Assembly (NCBI RefSeq): GCF_020905345.1
Contig: NZ_JAJJMO010000001.1
Location: forward strand, 1,798,001-1,862,000
Reading direction: 5' to 3'
Length of the DNA: 64,000 bases
DNA from: Flavobacterium pisciphilum
GTDB lineage: Bacteria; Bacteroidota; Bacteroidia; Flavobacteriales; Flavobacteriaceae
Within the stretch, counting starts at the first letter, position 1, and each line of letters begins with the position of its first letter. The notes beneath the pieces are model-generated. The model was not told the origin of the DNA. It searched no databases and worked only from the letters and a program-made list of their open reading frames with translations. Positions 1 to 8,112 of the stretch are shown piece by piece. A program made the translations under genes and the position numbers.

Positions 1-350
1 TAGCCGTTTTAAACATCAACAAAGCCTACATAGAAAGCATATTATTAAACCTACTTACCAATTCCATTAAATACAGATCTGAAGATCGCAAATTAAAAAT
101 CACTATTTCAGCCAATCAAATCGAAGACAGGATAATACTAACTTTTAAAGACAACGGAATTGGAATTGATCTTGAAAGAAACAGAGATAAAGTTTTTGGA
201 CTTTATCAAAGATTCCACAATTACCCCGACAGCAAAGGACTTGGATTATACCTAGTAAAATCTCAAGTAGAAACAATGGGAGGAACAATTAGTATAGACA
301 GCGAGGTTAACAAAGGAACCTCATTTACTCTAATATTTAAAAACAAATAA
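1..350 (+). CDS. Sensor histidine kinase, C-terminal fragment (5' end outside window)
   Basis: The open frame starting at base 3 encodes the ATP-binding half of a histidine kinase. In order there are an N box (LLNLLTNSIKYR), a G1 box (DNGIGID), an F-box-like VFGLYQRF, a G2 box (GLGLYLVKSQVE) and a terminal KGTSFTLIF strand, which is the normal HATPase_c order. The sensor, dimerisation and phosphoacceptor parts lie upstream of the window, so the signal cannot be inferred. Its stop codon ends one base before the start of the response regulator gene. The two are therefore almost certainly co-transcribed and may form a phosphorelay pair. Confidence 0.93.
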   Translation, partial: AVLNINKAYIESILLNLLTNSIKYRSEDRKLKITISANQIEDRIILTFKDNGIGIDLERNRDKVFGLYQRFHNYPDSKGLGLYLVKSQVETMGGTISIDSEVNKGTSFTLIFKNK

Positions 351-351
351 A

Positions 352-768
352 ATGTTTGACCAGATTTTATGCATAGACGACGACCCCATAGCACTAATGT
401 TATGTAAAAAAGTAATCACAAAAGCTGAGTTTTCCAAAGAAATAACAACAGCTCAAAACGGAGAAGAAGCTTTATTATACTTCAATACTCTTAAATACAA
501 CACCAAACCCACTGATCTTAACGATAAGAAACCACGACTTATTTTCCTAGATCTAAACATGCCTGTAATGGGAGGCTGGGAATTTTTAGACCACTTTTCC
601 ACATCAAACTACTCAGACTTCAACAACACCAACGTAATCATACTATCTTCCACAATTGACCCTGAAGACCTAGAAAAGGCAAAAAACTATCCAATGATAC
701 TTGATTTCCTTTCAAAACCCATCACACTACAAATGCTAGAATACATAAAAAACAAGATGAGCGTTTAA
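352..768 (+). CDS. Single-domain response regulator (CheY/Rcp1-like receiver)
   Basis: The 138-residue protein is a receiver domain and nothing else. The acidic cluster is D9-D10-D11, the phosphoacceptor is D67 in LIFLDLNMP, the switch Ser/Thr lies in LSST at 98-101, and the conserved Lys is K122 in LSKP. There is no DNA-binding or enzymatic output domain, so it probably passes the phosphoryl group on or acts by protein contact. A longer loop around residues 50-62 is typical of Rcp1-type receivers coupled to phytochrome-like or hybrid kinases. It lies one base downstream of the histidine kinase gene and is followed by a strong terminator. Confidence 0.93.
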   Translation: MFDQILCIDDDPIALMLCKKVITKAEFSKEITTAQNGEEALLYFNTLKYNTKPTDLNDKKPRLIFLDLNMPVMGGWEFLDHFSTSNYSDFNNTNVIILSSTIDPEDLEKAKNYPMILDFLSKPITLQMLEYIKNKMSV

Positions 769-774
769 ACAAAA

Positions 775-817
775 AACCTCTTAATAATTATCAATTAATC
801 ATTAAGAGGTTTTTTTA
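775..817 (+). terminator. Rho-independent terminator after the response regulator gene
   Basis: An 11-bp stem (AACCTCTTAAT with ATTAAGAGGTT) is followed by a run of seven T. It closes the kinase/regulator operon. Confidence 0.88.
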
Positions 818-825
818 TAGAGCAC

Positions 826-855
826 AAAAAAAGCCCTCAAAAAGAGGGCTTTTTA
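826..855 (-). terminator. Terminator of rpsT
   Basis: A GCCCTC/GAGGGC stem is flanked by A and T runs on both sides, so it can terminate in both directions. On the minus strand it lies just after the rpsT stop codon. Confidence 0.8.
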
Positions 856-879
856 TATATTTTAGGCAAATTGTTTTAA

Positions 880-1131
880 TTACAATTTAGCTACTAGCTT
901 AGTTAATTTAGATTTTAAATTAGAAGCTTTGTTATCATGAATGATATTTTTCTTAGCTAATTTATCAATCATAGAAATTACAGTTGATAATTTTGAAGTA
1001 GCATCTTGCTTATCAGTAGCTATTCTTAACGCTTTTATAGCATTACGAGTAGTCTTATGTTGGTATCTGTTAAGAACTCTTCTTTTTTCGTTACTTCTTA
1101 TTCTTTTTAATGCTGACTTATGATTTGCCAT
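880..1131 (-). CDS. rpsT: 30S ribosomal protein S20
   Basis: The 83-residue basic protein has the S20 N-terminus MANHKSALKRIRSNEKRR and helical Lys/Arg-rich body. S20 binds 16S rRNA at the bottom of the 30S subunit. Length is normal for the family (83-90 residues). The ATG is preceded by an A/T-rich tract without a Shine-Dalgarno sequence, as usual in Bacteroidetes. It is monocistronic, with a terminator directly downstream and the tRNA-Glu genes upstream on the same strand. Confidence 0.97.
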   Translation of the reverse strand: MANHKSALKRIRSNEKRRVLNRYQHKTTRNAIKALRIATDKQDATSKLSTVISMIDKLAKKNIIHDNKASNLKSKLTKLVAKL

Positions 1132-1284
1132 TTTTTTTTAAATTTTAGAGATAATAATTATAAATACTAGTTAAAAAAGAAAAGCCTCCCACAATTGTAA
1201 AACAATCACTTTAGCTTTAACTAATAAAACAAAAACCGAGACACCAGTTTTTATTTTACAAAACTTATTCACAACTAATTCTTG

Positions 1285-1356
1285 TAGTCCGTAAGGGAAT
1301 CGAACCCCTGTTACCAGGACGAAATCCTGAAGTCCTAACCCCTAGACGAACGGACC
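1285..1356 (-). tRNA. tRNA-Glu (UUC), divergent copy
   Basis: The reverse complement folds as a cloverleaf: acceptor GGTCCGT, D arm, anticodon loop ATTTCGT (anticodon TTC), T arm with GGTTCGATTCC, and acceptor 3' strand ACGGACT. CCA is not encoded. Compared with the two copies upstream it differs in the acceptor (GGTCCGT versus GGCCCGT), the anticodon arm and loop (A32 and G37 instead of T32 and A37), and the T stem. It is the last gene of a three-tRNA cluster. The identity call rests on the anticodon only. Confidence 0.93.
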
Positions 1357-1403
1357 AGTATTCTTCTAAGTTTTTTTTCAATCTTAAATGAGAATTGAAT
1401 TAG

Positions 1404-1475
1404 TAGCCCGTAGCGGAATCGAACCGCTCTTACATGGATGAAAACCATGCGTCCTAACCGATAGACGAACGGGCC
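1404..1475 (-). tRNA. tRNA-Glu (UUC), copy 2
   Basis: The reverse complement folds as a cloverleaf with acceptor GGCCCGT, anticodon loop TTTTCAT (anticodon TTC) and a T loop with GGTTCGATTCC. CCA is not encoded. It is identical base for base to the copy at 1524-1595. Confidence 0.95.
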
Positions 1476-1523
1476 ATTTTATTATTCAATCTTCAAATAA
1501 CTTTTAACACGCAAAAAAAGTAG

Positions 1524-1595
1524 TAGCCCGTAGCGGAATCGAACCGCTCTTACATGGATGAAAACCATGCGTCCTAACCGATAGACGAACGGGCC
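1524..1595 (-). tRNA. tRNA-Glu (UUC), copy 1
   Basis: This is the promoter-proximal gene of the three-gene tRNA-Glu cluster and is identical to the copy at 1404-1475. The anticodon loop is TTTTCAT, giving anticodon TTC. A -7 element lies about 20 bases upstream on the minus strand. Confidence 0.95.
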
Positions 1596-1614
1596 TGCTT
1601 CCCTAATGCGGATG

Positions 1615-1622
1615 CAAAGATA
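1615..1622 (-). promoter_or_regulatory. -7 element of the tRNA-Glu cluster promoter
   Basis: CAAAGATA on the plus strand reads TATCTTTG on the minus strand, a full match to the Bacteroidetes TAnnTTTG element. It is placed 20 bases before the mature 5' end of the first tRNA-Glu. Confidence 0.7.
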
Positions 1623-1671
1623 CATCTATTTTTGAGTTCTACAATAGCTAAAGCAAAAAAAATAAAAAAAT

Positions 1672-3150
1672 TTAATATGCCTTAGCAAACAGCACTCTTC
1701 TAGAAGAAGAATTACCAGTAAACACACAGCTTCCCGCCTCTTCTACTCCATCCAAAGGAACGCATCTAATCGTTGCCTTTGTCAAGTCTTTGATCTTCTC
1801 TTCTGTAGCCATAGTTCCGTCCCAATGTGCTGATACAAAACCACCTTTATTCTCTAAAACCTCTTTAAATTCTTCAAAACTATTTACTTCGGTAATATGC
1901 GAATTACGATAATCCAATGCTTTATTATACAAATCAGCTTGAATTTGAGTCAATAAATCATTTACATAAGTAACAATTCCATCTTTCGAAACTATTTCTT
2001 TTGTCAACGTATCTCTTCTTGCAATTTCAAAAGTTCCGTTTTCTAAATCCTTAGGACCTACCGCAATTCTAATCGGCACTCCTTTTAATTCATATTCATT
2101 AAACTTAAACCCTGGCTTTTGTGTCGTTCTATCGTCATATTTCACAGCAATATTCAACTTTCTCAATTGAGAAACCAATTCATTAACCACAATCGAAATT
2201 TCTGCCAATTGCTCATCTGTTTTATGAATAGGAACTATCACCACTTGTATTGGAGCTAAATTTGGAGGCAAGACCAATCCTTTATCATCTGAATGTGTCA
2301 TTACCAAAGCACCCATTAATCGAGTAGATACTCCCCAAGAAGTCCCCCAAACATATTCTTGCTTTCCTTCAGCATTAGCAAACTTCACATCAAATGCCTT
2401 TGCAAAATTCTGACCTAAGAAATGTGATGTCCCAGCTTGTAACGCTTTTCCATCCTGCATTAATGCTTCAATACAATAAGTCTCTTCAGCACCTGCAAAT
2501 CGTTCTGATTCTGTCTTAAGTCCTTTTACAACTGGAATCGCCATAAAGCCTTCAACAAACTCCGCATATACATTCATCATTTTCTCTGACTCTTCAATAG
2601 CTTCATCTTTTGTAGCATGAGCCGTATGCCCTTCTTGCCATAAAAATTCAGCCGTTCTTAAAAACAGTCGAGTTCTCATCTCCCAACGAACTACATTTGC
2701 CCATTGATTGATTAATAAAGGTAAATCACGATAAGATTGTACCCATCCTTTATATGTAGACCATATAATAGCTTCACTTGTTGGACGAACGATTAACTCT
2801 TCCTCTAACTTAGCATTAGGATCAACCATTAATTTTCCAGGTTTATCCGGATCATTCTTTAATCTATAATGTGTTACAATAGCACACTCTTTTGCAAATC
2901 CTTCGGCATTTTTCTCTTCTGCCTCAAACATGCTCTTAGGAACAAATAATGGAAAATAGGCATTCTGATGCCCTGTTTCTTTAAATTTTCGATCTAACTC
3001 AGCCTGCATTTTTTCCCAAATAGCATATCCGTACGGCTTAATAACCATACATCCTCTAACTCCTGAATTCTCGGCTAAATCCGCTTTTACAACCAGCTCG
3101 TTATACCATTTTGAATAATCTTCTGATCTTGTAGTAAGGTTCTTACTCAT
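1672..3150 (-). CDS. proS: Prolyl-tRNA synthetase (short, archaeal/eukaryote-like type)
   Basis: The enzyme charges tRNA-Pro with proline in the cytoplasm. The 492 residues have class II synthetase motif 2 ([20 protein letters not shown]) and motif 3 ([19 protein letters not shown]), then an anticodon-binding domain and a short C-terminal domain ending in Tyr. The editing insertion of the long bacterial ProS is missing, and the Tyr ending is characteristic of the eukaryote-like ProS found in Bacteroidetes. The ATG at 3150 gives the expected N-terminus. It is transcribed away from the Gly/Tyr-rich lipoprotein gene, with divergent promoters in the 100-bp gap. Confidence 0.97.
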   Translation of the reverse strand: MSKNLTTRSEDYSKWYNELVVKADLAENSGVRGCMVIKPYGYAIWEKMQAELDRKFKETGHQNAYFPLFVPKSMFEAEEKNAEGFAKECAIVTHYRLKNDPDKPGKLMVDPNAKLEEELIVRPTSEAIIWSTYKGWVQSYRDLPLLINQWANVVRWEMRTRLFLRTAEFLWQEGHTAHATKDEAIEESEKMMNVYAEFVEGFMAIPVVKGLKTESERFAGAEETYCIEALMQDGKALQAGTSHFLGQNFAKAFDVKFANAEGKQEYVWGTSWGVSTRLMGALVMTHSDDKGLVLPPNLAPIQVVIVPIHKTDEQLAEISIVVNELVSQLRKLNIAVKYDDRTTQKPGFKFNEYELKGVPIRIAVGPKDLENGTFEIARRDTLTKEIVSKDGIVTYVNDLLTQIQADLYNKALDYRNSHITEVNSFEEFKEVLENKGGFVSAHWDGTMATEEKIKDLTKATIRCVPLDGVEEAGSCVFTGNSSSRRVLFAKAY

Positions 3151-3203
3151 ATTGAATAGTTTGGCACAAATTTTGTTTAACTTATTTTAACTAAATAGTT
3201 TCA

Positions 3204-3211
3204 CAAAACTA
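3204..3211 (-). promoter_or_regulatory. -7 element of the proS promoter
   Basis: CAAAACTA on the plus strand reads TAGTTTTG on the minus strand. TTG triplets (CAA on plus at 3229-3231 and 3232-3234) lie 17 and 20 bases upstream, a suitable place for the -33 element. It is separated by two bases from the opposing -7 element. Confidence 0.65.
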
Positions 3212-3213
3212 AC

Positions 3214-3221
3214 TATTTTTG
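3214..3221 (+). promoter_or_regulatory. -7 element of the promoter for the lipoprotein/porin pair
   Basis: TATTTTTG matches TAnnTTTG and lies 30 bases before the ATG at 3251. No clear TTG is seen at the -33 distance. The element puts the transcription start after the upstream TTG at 3224, which favours the ATG at 3251 as the real start. Confidence 0.6.
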
Positions 3222-3250
3222 TATTGTCCAACAATAAAAAACCCACAGAT

Positions 3251-4351
3251 ATGAAAACTAATATTTTTTCCCAAAAAAACACAGTACTTTTTTCAACAAT
3301 AGCGCTACTGTGTTTGCTAGTAACTTCATGTGGTTCTTATCAAAATAGCTCTTATTATGACAACGATGGAATATATGGAGCATCATCTAATAATTACACT
3401 GAAAGAATTACTACAACTGGCACCAATAATCAATATAAAGATTATTTCAGATCCCTACAAAGCAATGACGAACCTACTGAAATCTTCACAAATGTTGACA
3501 ATTACGGTTCTTACAATGAATCTGATGACAATGTAGCTAGTTCAAGCATTAGCTATCCTGCTTGGGGAAGCAATGTTCAAGACGTTTCTGTAAATATATA
3601 CCCAAATACTTGGGGATTATCTTTTGGCCTAGGATGGGGTTACCCATATTATGGTGGTTTCGGATATGGATACGGCGGATACGGTGGATATTATGGTTCA
3701 GGATGGGGTTATCCTTATTATGGTGGCGGACTTGGATGGGGCTACCCTTCTTACTATCCATATTACGGATACAGACCTTATTACGGATACCGCAACAACT
3801 ATAATTACTCATACAACGCTGGTCGCAGAGGTGCTATGTACAACAACGGTGTAAATCGCAACAATTACTACTCTAATAGAAGTTACTCTAGAAACTCTGA
3901 CTACTCTGTAAACAGAAGAGGAAGCAGTAATATGAACTATACTGACAGAAGAAGTAGTACTCAAAACTCAAATTTCACAAACAGAAGAGGAAGCAGTAAC
4001 ACCAACTATACAGATTACAGAAGAAACGATTCATATAATAATACAACAAGAAGCAACAACGGTAATTATAACTACACCAGAAGAGATCAATCTTCAAACA
4101 GTACTTATAACCCGACACGTAGAAACCCAGCATCTGGTTCACAAAACAACACTTATACACCAACACGTAGAGATAACAGCAACAATAATAGCTATGCACC
4201 TAGCAGAAGCTACAACCCTAGCAACTCTTCAAGTGCCCCAACAAGATCCTATACCCCTAGCTCATCAGGTCGTTCATATGATGCCAGTGGTGGAGGCAGA
4301 TCTTCTGGCGGTGGTGGCGGAGGAAGATCTTCTGGCGGTGGAAGAAGATAA
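3251..4351 (+). CDS. Low-complexity Gly/Tyr- and Asn/Ser/Arg-rich lipoprotein
   Basis: I do not recognise a named family. The 366-residue protein starts with a lipoprotein signal (hydrophobic FSTIALLCLLVTSC, lipidation Cys at residue 27). An acidic Asn/Ser-rich stretch follows, then a Gly/Tyr/Trp region around residues 120-190 with several copies of WGYPYYGG-like units. Next comes a long Asn/Ser/Tyr/Arg region with NRRGSSN and PTRR repeats, ending in a GGGG-RSS tail. Such composition suits a surface-exposed, unstructured or self-associating protein, but no function can be assigned. An in-frame TTG at 3224 overlaps the promoter, so ATG 3251 is preferred. The OmpP1-like porin gene begins 41 bases downstream, suggesting co-transcription. 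Confidence 0.8.
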   Translation: MKTNIFSQKNTVLFSTIALLCLLVTSCGSYQNSSYYDNDGIYGASSNNYTERITTTGTNNQYKDYFRSLQSNDEPTEIFTNVDNYGSYNESDDNVASSSISYPAWGSNVQDVSVNIYPNTWGLSFGLGWGYPYYGGFGYGYGGYGGYYGSGWGYPYYGGGLGWGYPSYYPYYGYRPYYGYRNNYNYSYNAGRRGAMYNNGVNRNNYYSNRSYSRNSDYSVNRRGSSNMNYTDRRSSTQNSNFTNRRGSSNTNYTDYRRNDSYNNTTRSNNGNYNYTRRDQSSNSTYNPTRRNPASGSQNNTYTPTRRDNSNNNSYAPSRSYNPSNSSSAPTRSYTPSSSGRSYDASGGGRSSGGGGGGRSSGGGRR

Positions 4352-4392
4352 CCTACATCTTCTTTAAAATGAACTAAAAATTTATCTGAATT

Positions 4393-5967
4393 ATGAAAAA
4401 GTACATATTCCTAATCCTTACTGGACTAACTATTAATGCAGCACATTCTCAGGATATTTCTGACGCAATGCGCTATTCTCAAGACAACTTAAACGGAACA
4501 GCTCGTTTCCGCGCTATGGGAGGTGCATTTGGAGCACTTGGTGGTGATTTATCTTCATTAAACGTTAACCCAGCTGGTTCTGCAGTATTTGCAAATAACC
4601 AATTTGGAGTAACATTAAGCAATTACAACACTAAGAATAATTCCAATTATTTCGGAACAAAAACTAAGGAAAAAGAAAATTCTTTTATACTGAATCAAGC
4701 CGGTGGAGTTATGGTTTTCAAGGATTCATACTCAAGCAGTAACTGGAAAAAATTGTCTGTAGGAGTTAATTACGAAAACACTAACAACTACAATAACGAT
4801 ATATTCTCTTCCGGAGTAAACCCAACGAATTCTATAGATAAATATTTTTTAAGCTATGCTAATACTAGCAACGGTGGTGCGCCAGTACCACAAGAATATG
4901 TCAATACACAAAGTGGAGAATCCATAAGTCGTTTGTATCGCTATCTAGGTAGCAATTTCCCAAATTCTCAATATCCTGGGTTAAGTGGCTACGCTGCTCA
5001 ACAAGCAATGATAGGATATCAAGGATTCATAATTAATCCAACTGATATAAATAACCCAAACAGTCCTTACTATTCACTTGTTCCAGCTGGAGGAAATTAT
5101 TATCAAGAAAATGAAGTTCATACTAACGGGTACAATGGAAAACTATCTTTTAATGCTGCAACCTCATATAAAGACAAATTATTCATAGGAATAAACTTAA
5201 ACTCTCATTTTGCAGATTACACGAGAAACACTAGTTTTTACGAAGACAACACTAACAATAACAGCGCAGTAGACCAAATAAATAGATTACGATTTGACAA
5301 TCAGTTATACACTTACGGAAATGGATTTTCTTTTCAAGTAGGTGCCATTGCAAAAGTAACAGATCAAGTACGACTAGGTCTTGCCTATGAATCAAACACT
5401 TGGTATAAACTCTACGATGAAACCACACAGAAATTAGTATCTGTAACCAGCAATAACACTGGAGAACTACCTCCTACTATCGTTGACCCGCAAATTATTA
5501 ATGTGTATGAATCATATAAACTGCAAACTCCTGGGAAATGGACTGCCAGTTTCGCATATATTTTTGGAAAAACTGGATTATTAAGTGTAGATTATGCCAT
5601 TAAAGATTATGGTAATACCAAGTTCAAACCTACAAACGAATTTAGAGGTGCAAATACCACAATGAGCGACCAATTAACTAACAGCAGTGAAGTACGAGTT
5701 GGTGCCGAATACAAAATCAAACTACTAAGCCTAAGAGCTGGTTATAGATACGAACAAAGCCCATACAAGAACAGCTCTACTATGGGCGATTTAAATGGGT
5801 ATTCTGGTGGTTTAGGATATAATTTTGGAGCAACTAAAGTAGACTTAGCTTACTCTTATGCAAAAAGAAACTCTCAACAAGCTTTCTTTAATCAAGGATT
5901 CACAGATGGCGCTAATATCAATACAAAGTTTAGCAATGTTTCATTAACTATGTTATTTGAATTATAA
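4393..5967 (+). CDS. OmpP1/FadL-type outer membrane protein
   Basis: The 524-residue protein has a signal peptide (MKKYIFLILTGLTINAAHSQ), then the FadL-family start: ARFRAMGGAFGALGGDLSSL followed by NVNPAGSAVF. Alternating aromatic/polar strands continue to a terminal LTMLFEL strand, as expected of an outer-membrane beta barrel. FadL/OmpP1 proteins carry hydrophobic compounds such as long-chain fatty acids across the outer membrane. Substrate specificity cannot be read here. It follows the low-complexity lipoprotein gene by 41 bases and ends at a strong terminator. Confidence 0.88.
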   Translation: MKKYIFLILTGLTINAAHSQDISDAMRYSQDNLNGTARFRAMGGAFGALGGDLSSLNVNPAGSAVFANNQFGVTLSNYNTKNNSNYFGTKTKEKENSFILNQAGGVMVFKDSYSSSNWKKLSVGVNYENTNNYNNDIFSSGVNPTNSIDKYFLSYANTSNGGAPVPQEYVNTQSGESISRLYRYLGSNFPNSQYPGLSGYAAQQAMIGYQGFIINPTDINNPNSPYYSLVPAGGNYYQENEVHTNGYNGKLSFNAATSYKDKLFIGINLNSHFADYTRNTSFYEDNTNNNSAVDQINRLRFDNQLYTYGNGFSFQVGAIAKVTDQVRLGLAYESNTWYKLYDETTQKLVSVTSNNTGELPPTIVDPQIINVYESYKLQTPGKWTASFAYIFGKTGLLSVDYAIKDYGNTKFKPTNEFRGANTTMSDQLTNSSEVRVGAEYKIKLLSLRAGYRYEQSPYKNSSTMGDLNGYSGGLGYNFGATKVDLAYSYAKRNSQQAFFNQGFTDGANINTKFSNVSLTMLFEL

Positions 5968-5992
5968 TCAAACACTAACTAACACACAAATT

Positions 5993-6028
5993 AAATCCGT
6001 CTGATTCTTATCAAGACGGATTTTTTTT
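5993..6028 (+). terminator. Terminator after the OmpP1-like gene
   Basis: A ten-base-pair stem AAATCCGTCT/AGACGGATTT is followed by a T run. Confidence 0.88.
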
Positions 6029-6036
6029 AGCCCTGC

Positions 6037-6118
6037 TAGAAGCGTCATCCTTTTTCCCTTCGCCATAGCAAACAGAAAAGATATAGCATACAGCAAGGTT
6101 CCGATAACTATCGGAAAG
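6037..6118. repeat. Intergenic repeat, family A (copy 1)
   Basis: The stretch contains ATCCTTTTT, the block AAAAGATATAGCA and a palindrome TTCCGATA-ac-TATCGGAA (6099-6116). The same three parts appear at 51985-52068 in a different order, and related parts at 37780-37862. Flavobacterium genomes, from general knowledge, carry many such palindromic intergenic elements. No coding potential is seen. Confidence 0.6.
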
Positions 6119-6186
6119 CTCCTAAATCCAACAATAACAACTTCAGAAAAAAGAAGGAATCATGGTGTTTCTAGGAATAAAAAATG

Positions 6187-6194
6187 TAATTTTG
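6187..6194 (+). promoter_or_regulatory. -7 element of the rimO promoter
   Basis: TAATTTTG matches TAnnTTTG and is 20 bases before the rimO ATG. Confidence 0.65.
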
Positions 6195-6213
6195 CACTCC
6201 AATTTATAAAAGT

Positions 6214-7527
6214 ATGAGAACCAAGTCTTTAAAAAAGAATAAAATCAACGTAATCACTCTTGGGTGTTCGAAAAATGTATATGATAGTGAAGTACTTATG
6301 GGCCAACTTCGCGCTAACGGAAAAGAAGTAACACATGAAGCTCCTGCTGCAGAGGAAGGTAATATTATTGTTATAAACACTTGTGGTTTTATTGATAATG
6401 CTAAAGCAGAGTCGGTAAACATGATTTTAGAGTATGCTGACAAAAAAGAAAAAGGAATAGTAGACAAAGTTTTTGTGACAGGATGTCTATCTGAACGTTA
6501 CAGACCTGATTTAGAAAAAGAAATCCCAAATGTGGATCAATTCTTTGGTACAACTGAGTTGCCTCAATTACTAAAAGCATTGGGTGCTGATTACAAGCAT
6601 GAATTATTAGGAGAGCGTTTAACAACTACTCCAAAAAATTACGCTTATTTAAAAATTGCTGAAGGTTGCGATAGACCTTGTAGTTTTTGTGCGATTCCTC
6701 TTATGCGTGGAAAACACGTATCACAAACCATTGAAAAACTGGTTAAAGAATCAGAAGGATTAGCCAAAAATGGTGTAAAAGAATTGATTTTGATTGCTCA
6801 AGATTTGACTTATTATGGTCTTGATATATATAAGAAAAGAAATTTAGCTGAGCTACTTGAAGCTTTAGTAAAAGTAGAAGGTATTGAATGGATTCGTTTA
6901 CATTACGCCTTCCCTACTGGTTTCCCTATGGATGTTCTAGAGGTTATGAAACGCGAACCTAAGATTTGTAACTATATTGATATTCCATTGCAACACATTT
7001 CTAATTCGGTTTTAAAATCGATGCGTCGTGGAACAACTCAAGAAAAAACAACTCAATTACTAAAAGATTTCCGTAAAGCTGTTCCAGGAATGGCAATCAG
7101 AACTACTTTGATTGTGGGGTATCCAGGAGAAACTCAAGAGGACTTTAACATCCTTAAAGACTTTGTTCAGGAAATGAAATTTGACAGAATGGGTTGCTTT
7201 GCTTATTCACATGAAGAAAACACTCATGCTTACTTATTAGAAGATGACGTTCCTGATAATGTCAAACAAGATCGTGCTAACGAAATCATGGAATTACAAT
7301 CTCAAATTTCATGGGATTTAAATCAAGAGAAAGTAGGACAAACTTTTAAATGTATCATTGACAGAAAAGAAGGTGCTCATTTTGTTGGAAGAACTGAATT
7401 TGATAGTCCTGATGTAGACAACGAAGTATTGATTGACGCATCTAAACATTATGTAAAAACTGGAGAATTTGTTAATATTAAAATAATAGAAGCTACAGAA
7501 TTTGATTTATACGGAGAACCTGTTTAA
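6214..7527 (+). CDS. rimO: Ribosomal protein S12 methylthiotransferase
   Basis: RimO adds a methylthio group to a conserved aspartate of ribosomal protein S12. The 437 residues show the N-terminal MTTase domain with its three cluster ligands C18, C57 and C91 (LGCSKN, NTCGF, TGCLSERY). The radical-SAM motif C150-x3-C154-x2-C157 (EGCDRPCSFC) follows, then a TRAM domain at the C-terminus. The VITLGCSKNVYDSE start and EGCDRPCSFCAIPLMRG block separate it from the related MiaB. The start is the ATG 20 bases after a -7 element. Confidence 0.96.
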   Translation: MRTKSLKKNKINVITLGCSKNVYDSEVLMGQLRANGKEVTHEAPAAEEGNIIVINTCGFIDNAKAESVNMILEYADKKEKGIVDKVFVTGCLSERYRPDLEKEIPNVDQFFGTTELPQLLKALGADYKHELLGERLTTTPKNYAYLKIAEGCDRPCSFCAIPLMRGKHVSQTIEKLVKESEGLAKNGVKELILIAQDLTYYGLDIYKKRNLAELLEALVKVEGIEWIRLHYAFPTGFPMDVLEVMKREPKICNYIDIPLQHISNSVLKSMRRGTTQEKTTQLLKDFRKAVPGMAIRTTLIVGYPGETQEDFNILKDFVQEMKFDRMGCFAYSHEENTHAYLLEDDVPDNVKQDRANEIMELQSQISWDLNQEKVGQTFKCIIDRKEGAHFVGRTEFDSPDVDNEVLIDASKHYVKTGEFVNIKIIEATEFDLYGEPV

Positions 7528-7572
7528 ATTTACATTACATTTTTTTGAATTTTTTATTTTAAAACATAAAAC

Positions 7573-8079
7573 ATGAAAACAATTCAAGCAGCAATAGTAT
7601 TTGCATTTATCTTATTTTTTGCCAACCCCGTTTTTGCACAGTACGGAAATGGTTATGGAAACGGTTACGGTAACGGATATGGTGGCGGTGGCTACGGAGG
7701 AGGTAGAATGAATGGCGGGATGAGTCAAGGAATGGGTATGGGCCCAACTGCTAACACATCTAAACCAAAGGAAATCCCTGTAGAGGAAACTGTTGCCAAA
7801 ATAATGGAAAACATGAAGCCTGAACTTAATCTTGATGCTCTTCAGGAAATTGCAGTATCAAATGTTTTAGTTGAAAGCTTAAAAGAGCAAGGAATACTTT
7901 TGAAAAACGAAAGTAGTAGCCAAGACGAAAAAATAAAACAAATCCAAGCTCTTTCTGAGGTAACAAATAAAAAAGTATCTGATTTTTTAAACCCAGATCA
8001 AAAGGAGAAGTATACTCTTTATATGGAGCAAATGAGAAATCAAAGCGGATCTAAAAAATCAAAGAAAAAGAAAAAGTAA
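7573..8079 (+). CDS. Secreted protein with GYGNGYG repeats and a Spy/CpxP-like helical region
   Basis: The 168-residue protein has a signal peptide ending at VFAQ (about residue 23). A run of YGNG repeats and a Gly/Met-rich segment follow (residues 24-57). The rest is a charged helical region in which LNLDALQEIAVSNVL and FLNPDQKEKYTLYMEQM resemble the LTxxQ-type periplasmic proteins related to Spy/CpxP. The tail is strongly basic (KKSKKKKK). A role in periplasmic protein or metal stress is possible from that resemblance, but is inference. It lies 45 bases after rimO and 33 bases before the amidase gene, probably within one transcript. Confidence 0.75.
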   Translation: MKTIQAAIVFAFILFFANPVFAQYGNGYGNGYGNGYGGGGYGGGRMNGGMSQGMGMGPTANTSKPKEIPVEETVAKIMENMKPELNLDALQEIAVSNVLVESLKEQGILLKNESSSQDEKIKQIQALSEVTNKKVSDFLNPDQKEKYTLYMEQMRNQSGSKKSKKKKK

Positions 8080-8112
8080 TTGTTTTCAAGAAACACAAAA
8101 CAATTTTAAGAC

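Noticed and set aside
3549..3854. Several overlapping open frames on both strands within the Gly/Tyr-rich lipoprotein gene
   Set aside because: They result from the repetitive GGN/TAY codon composition and carry no independent start or domain.
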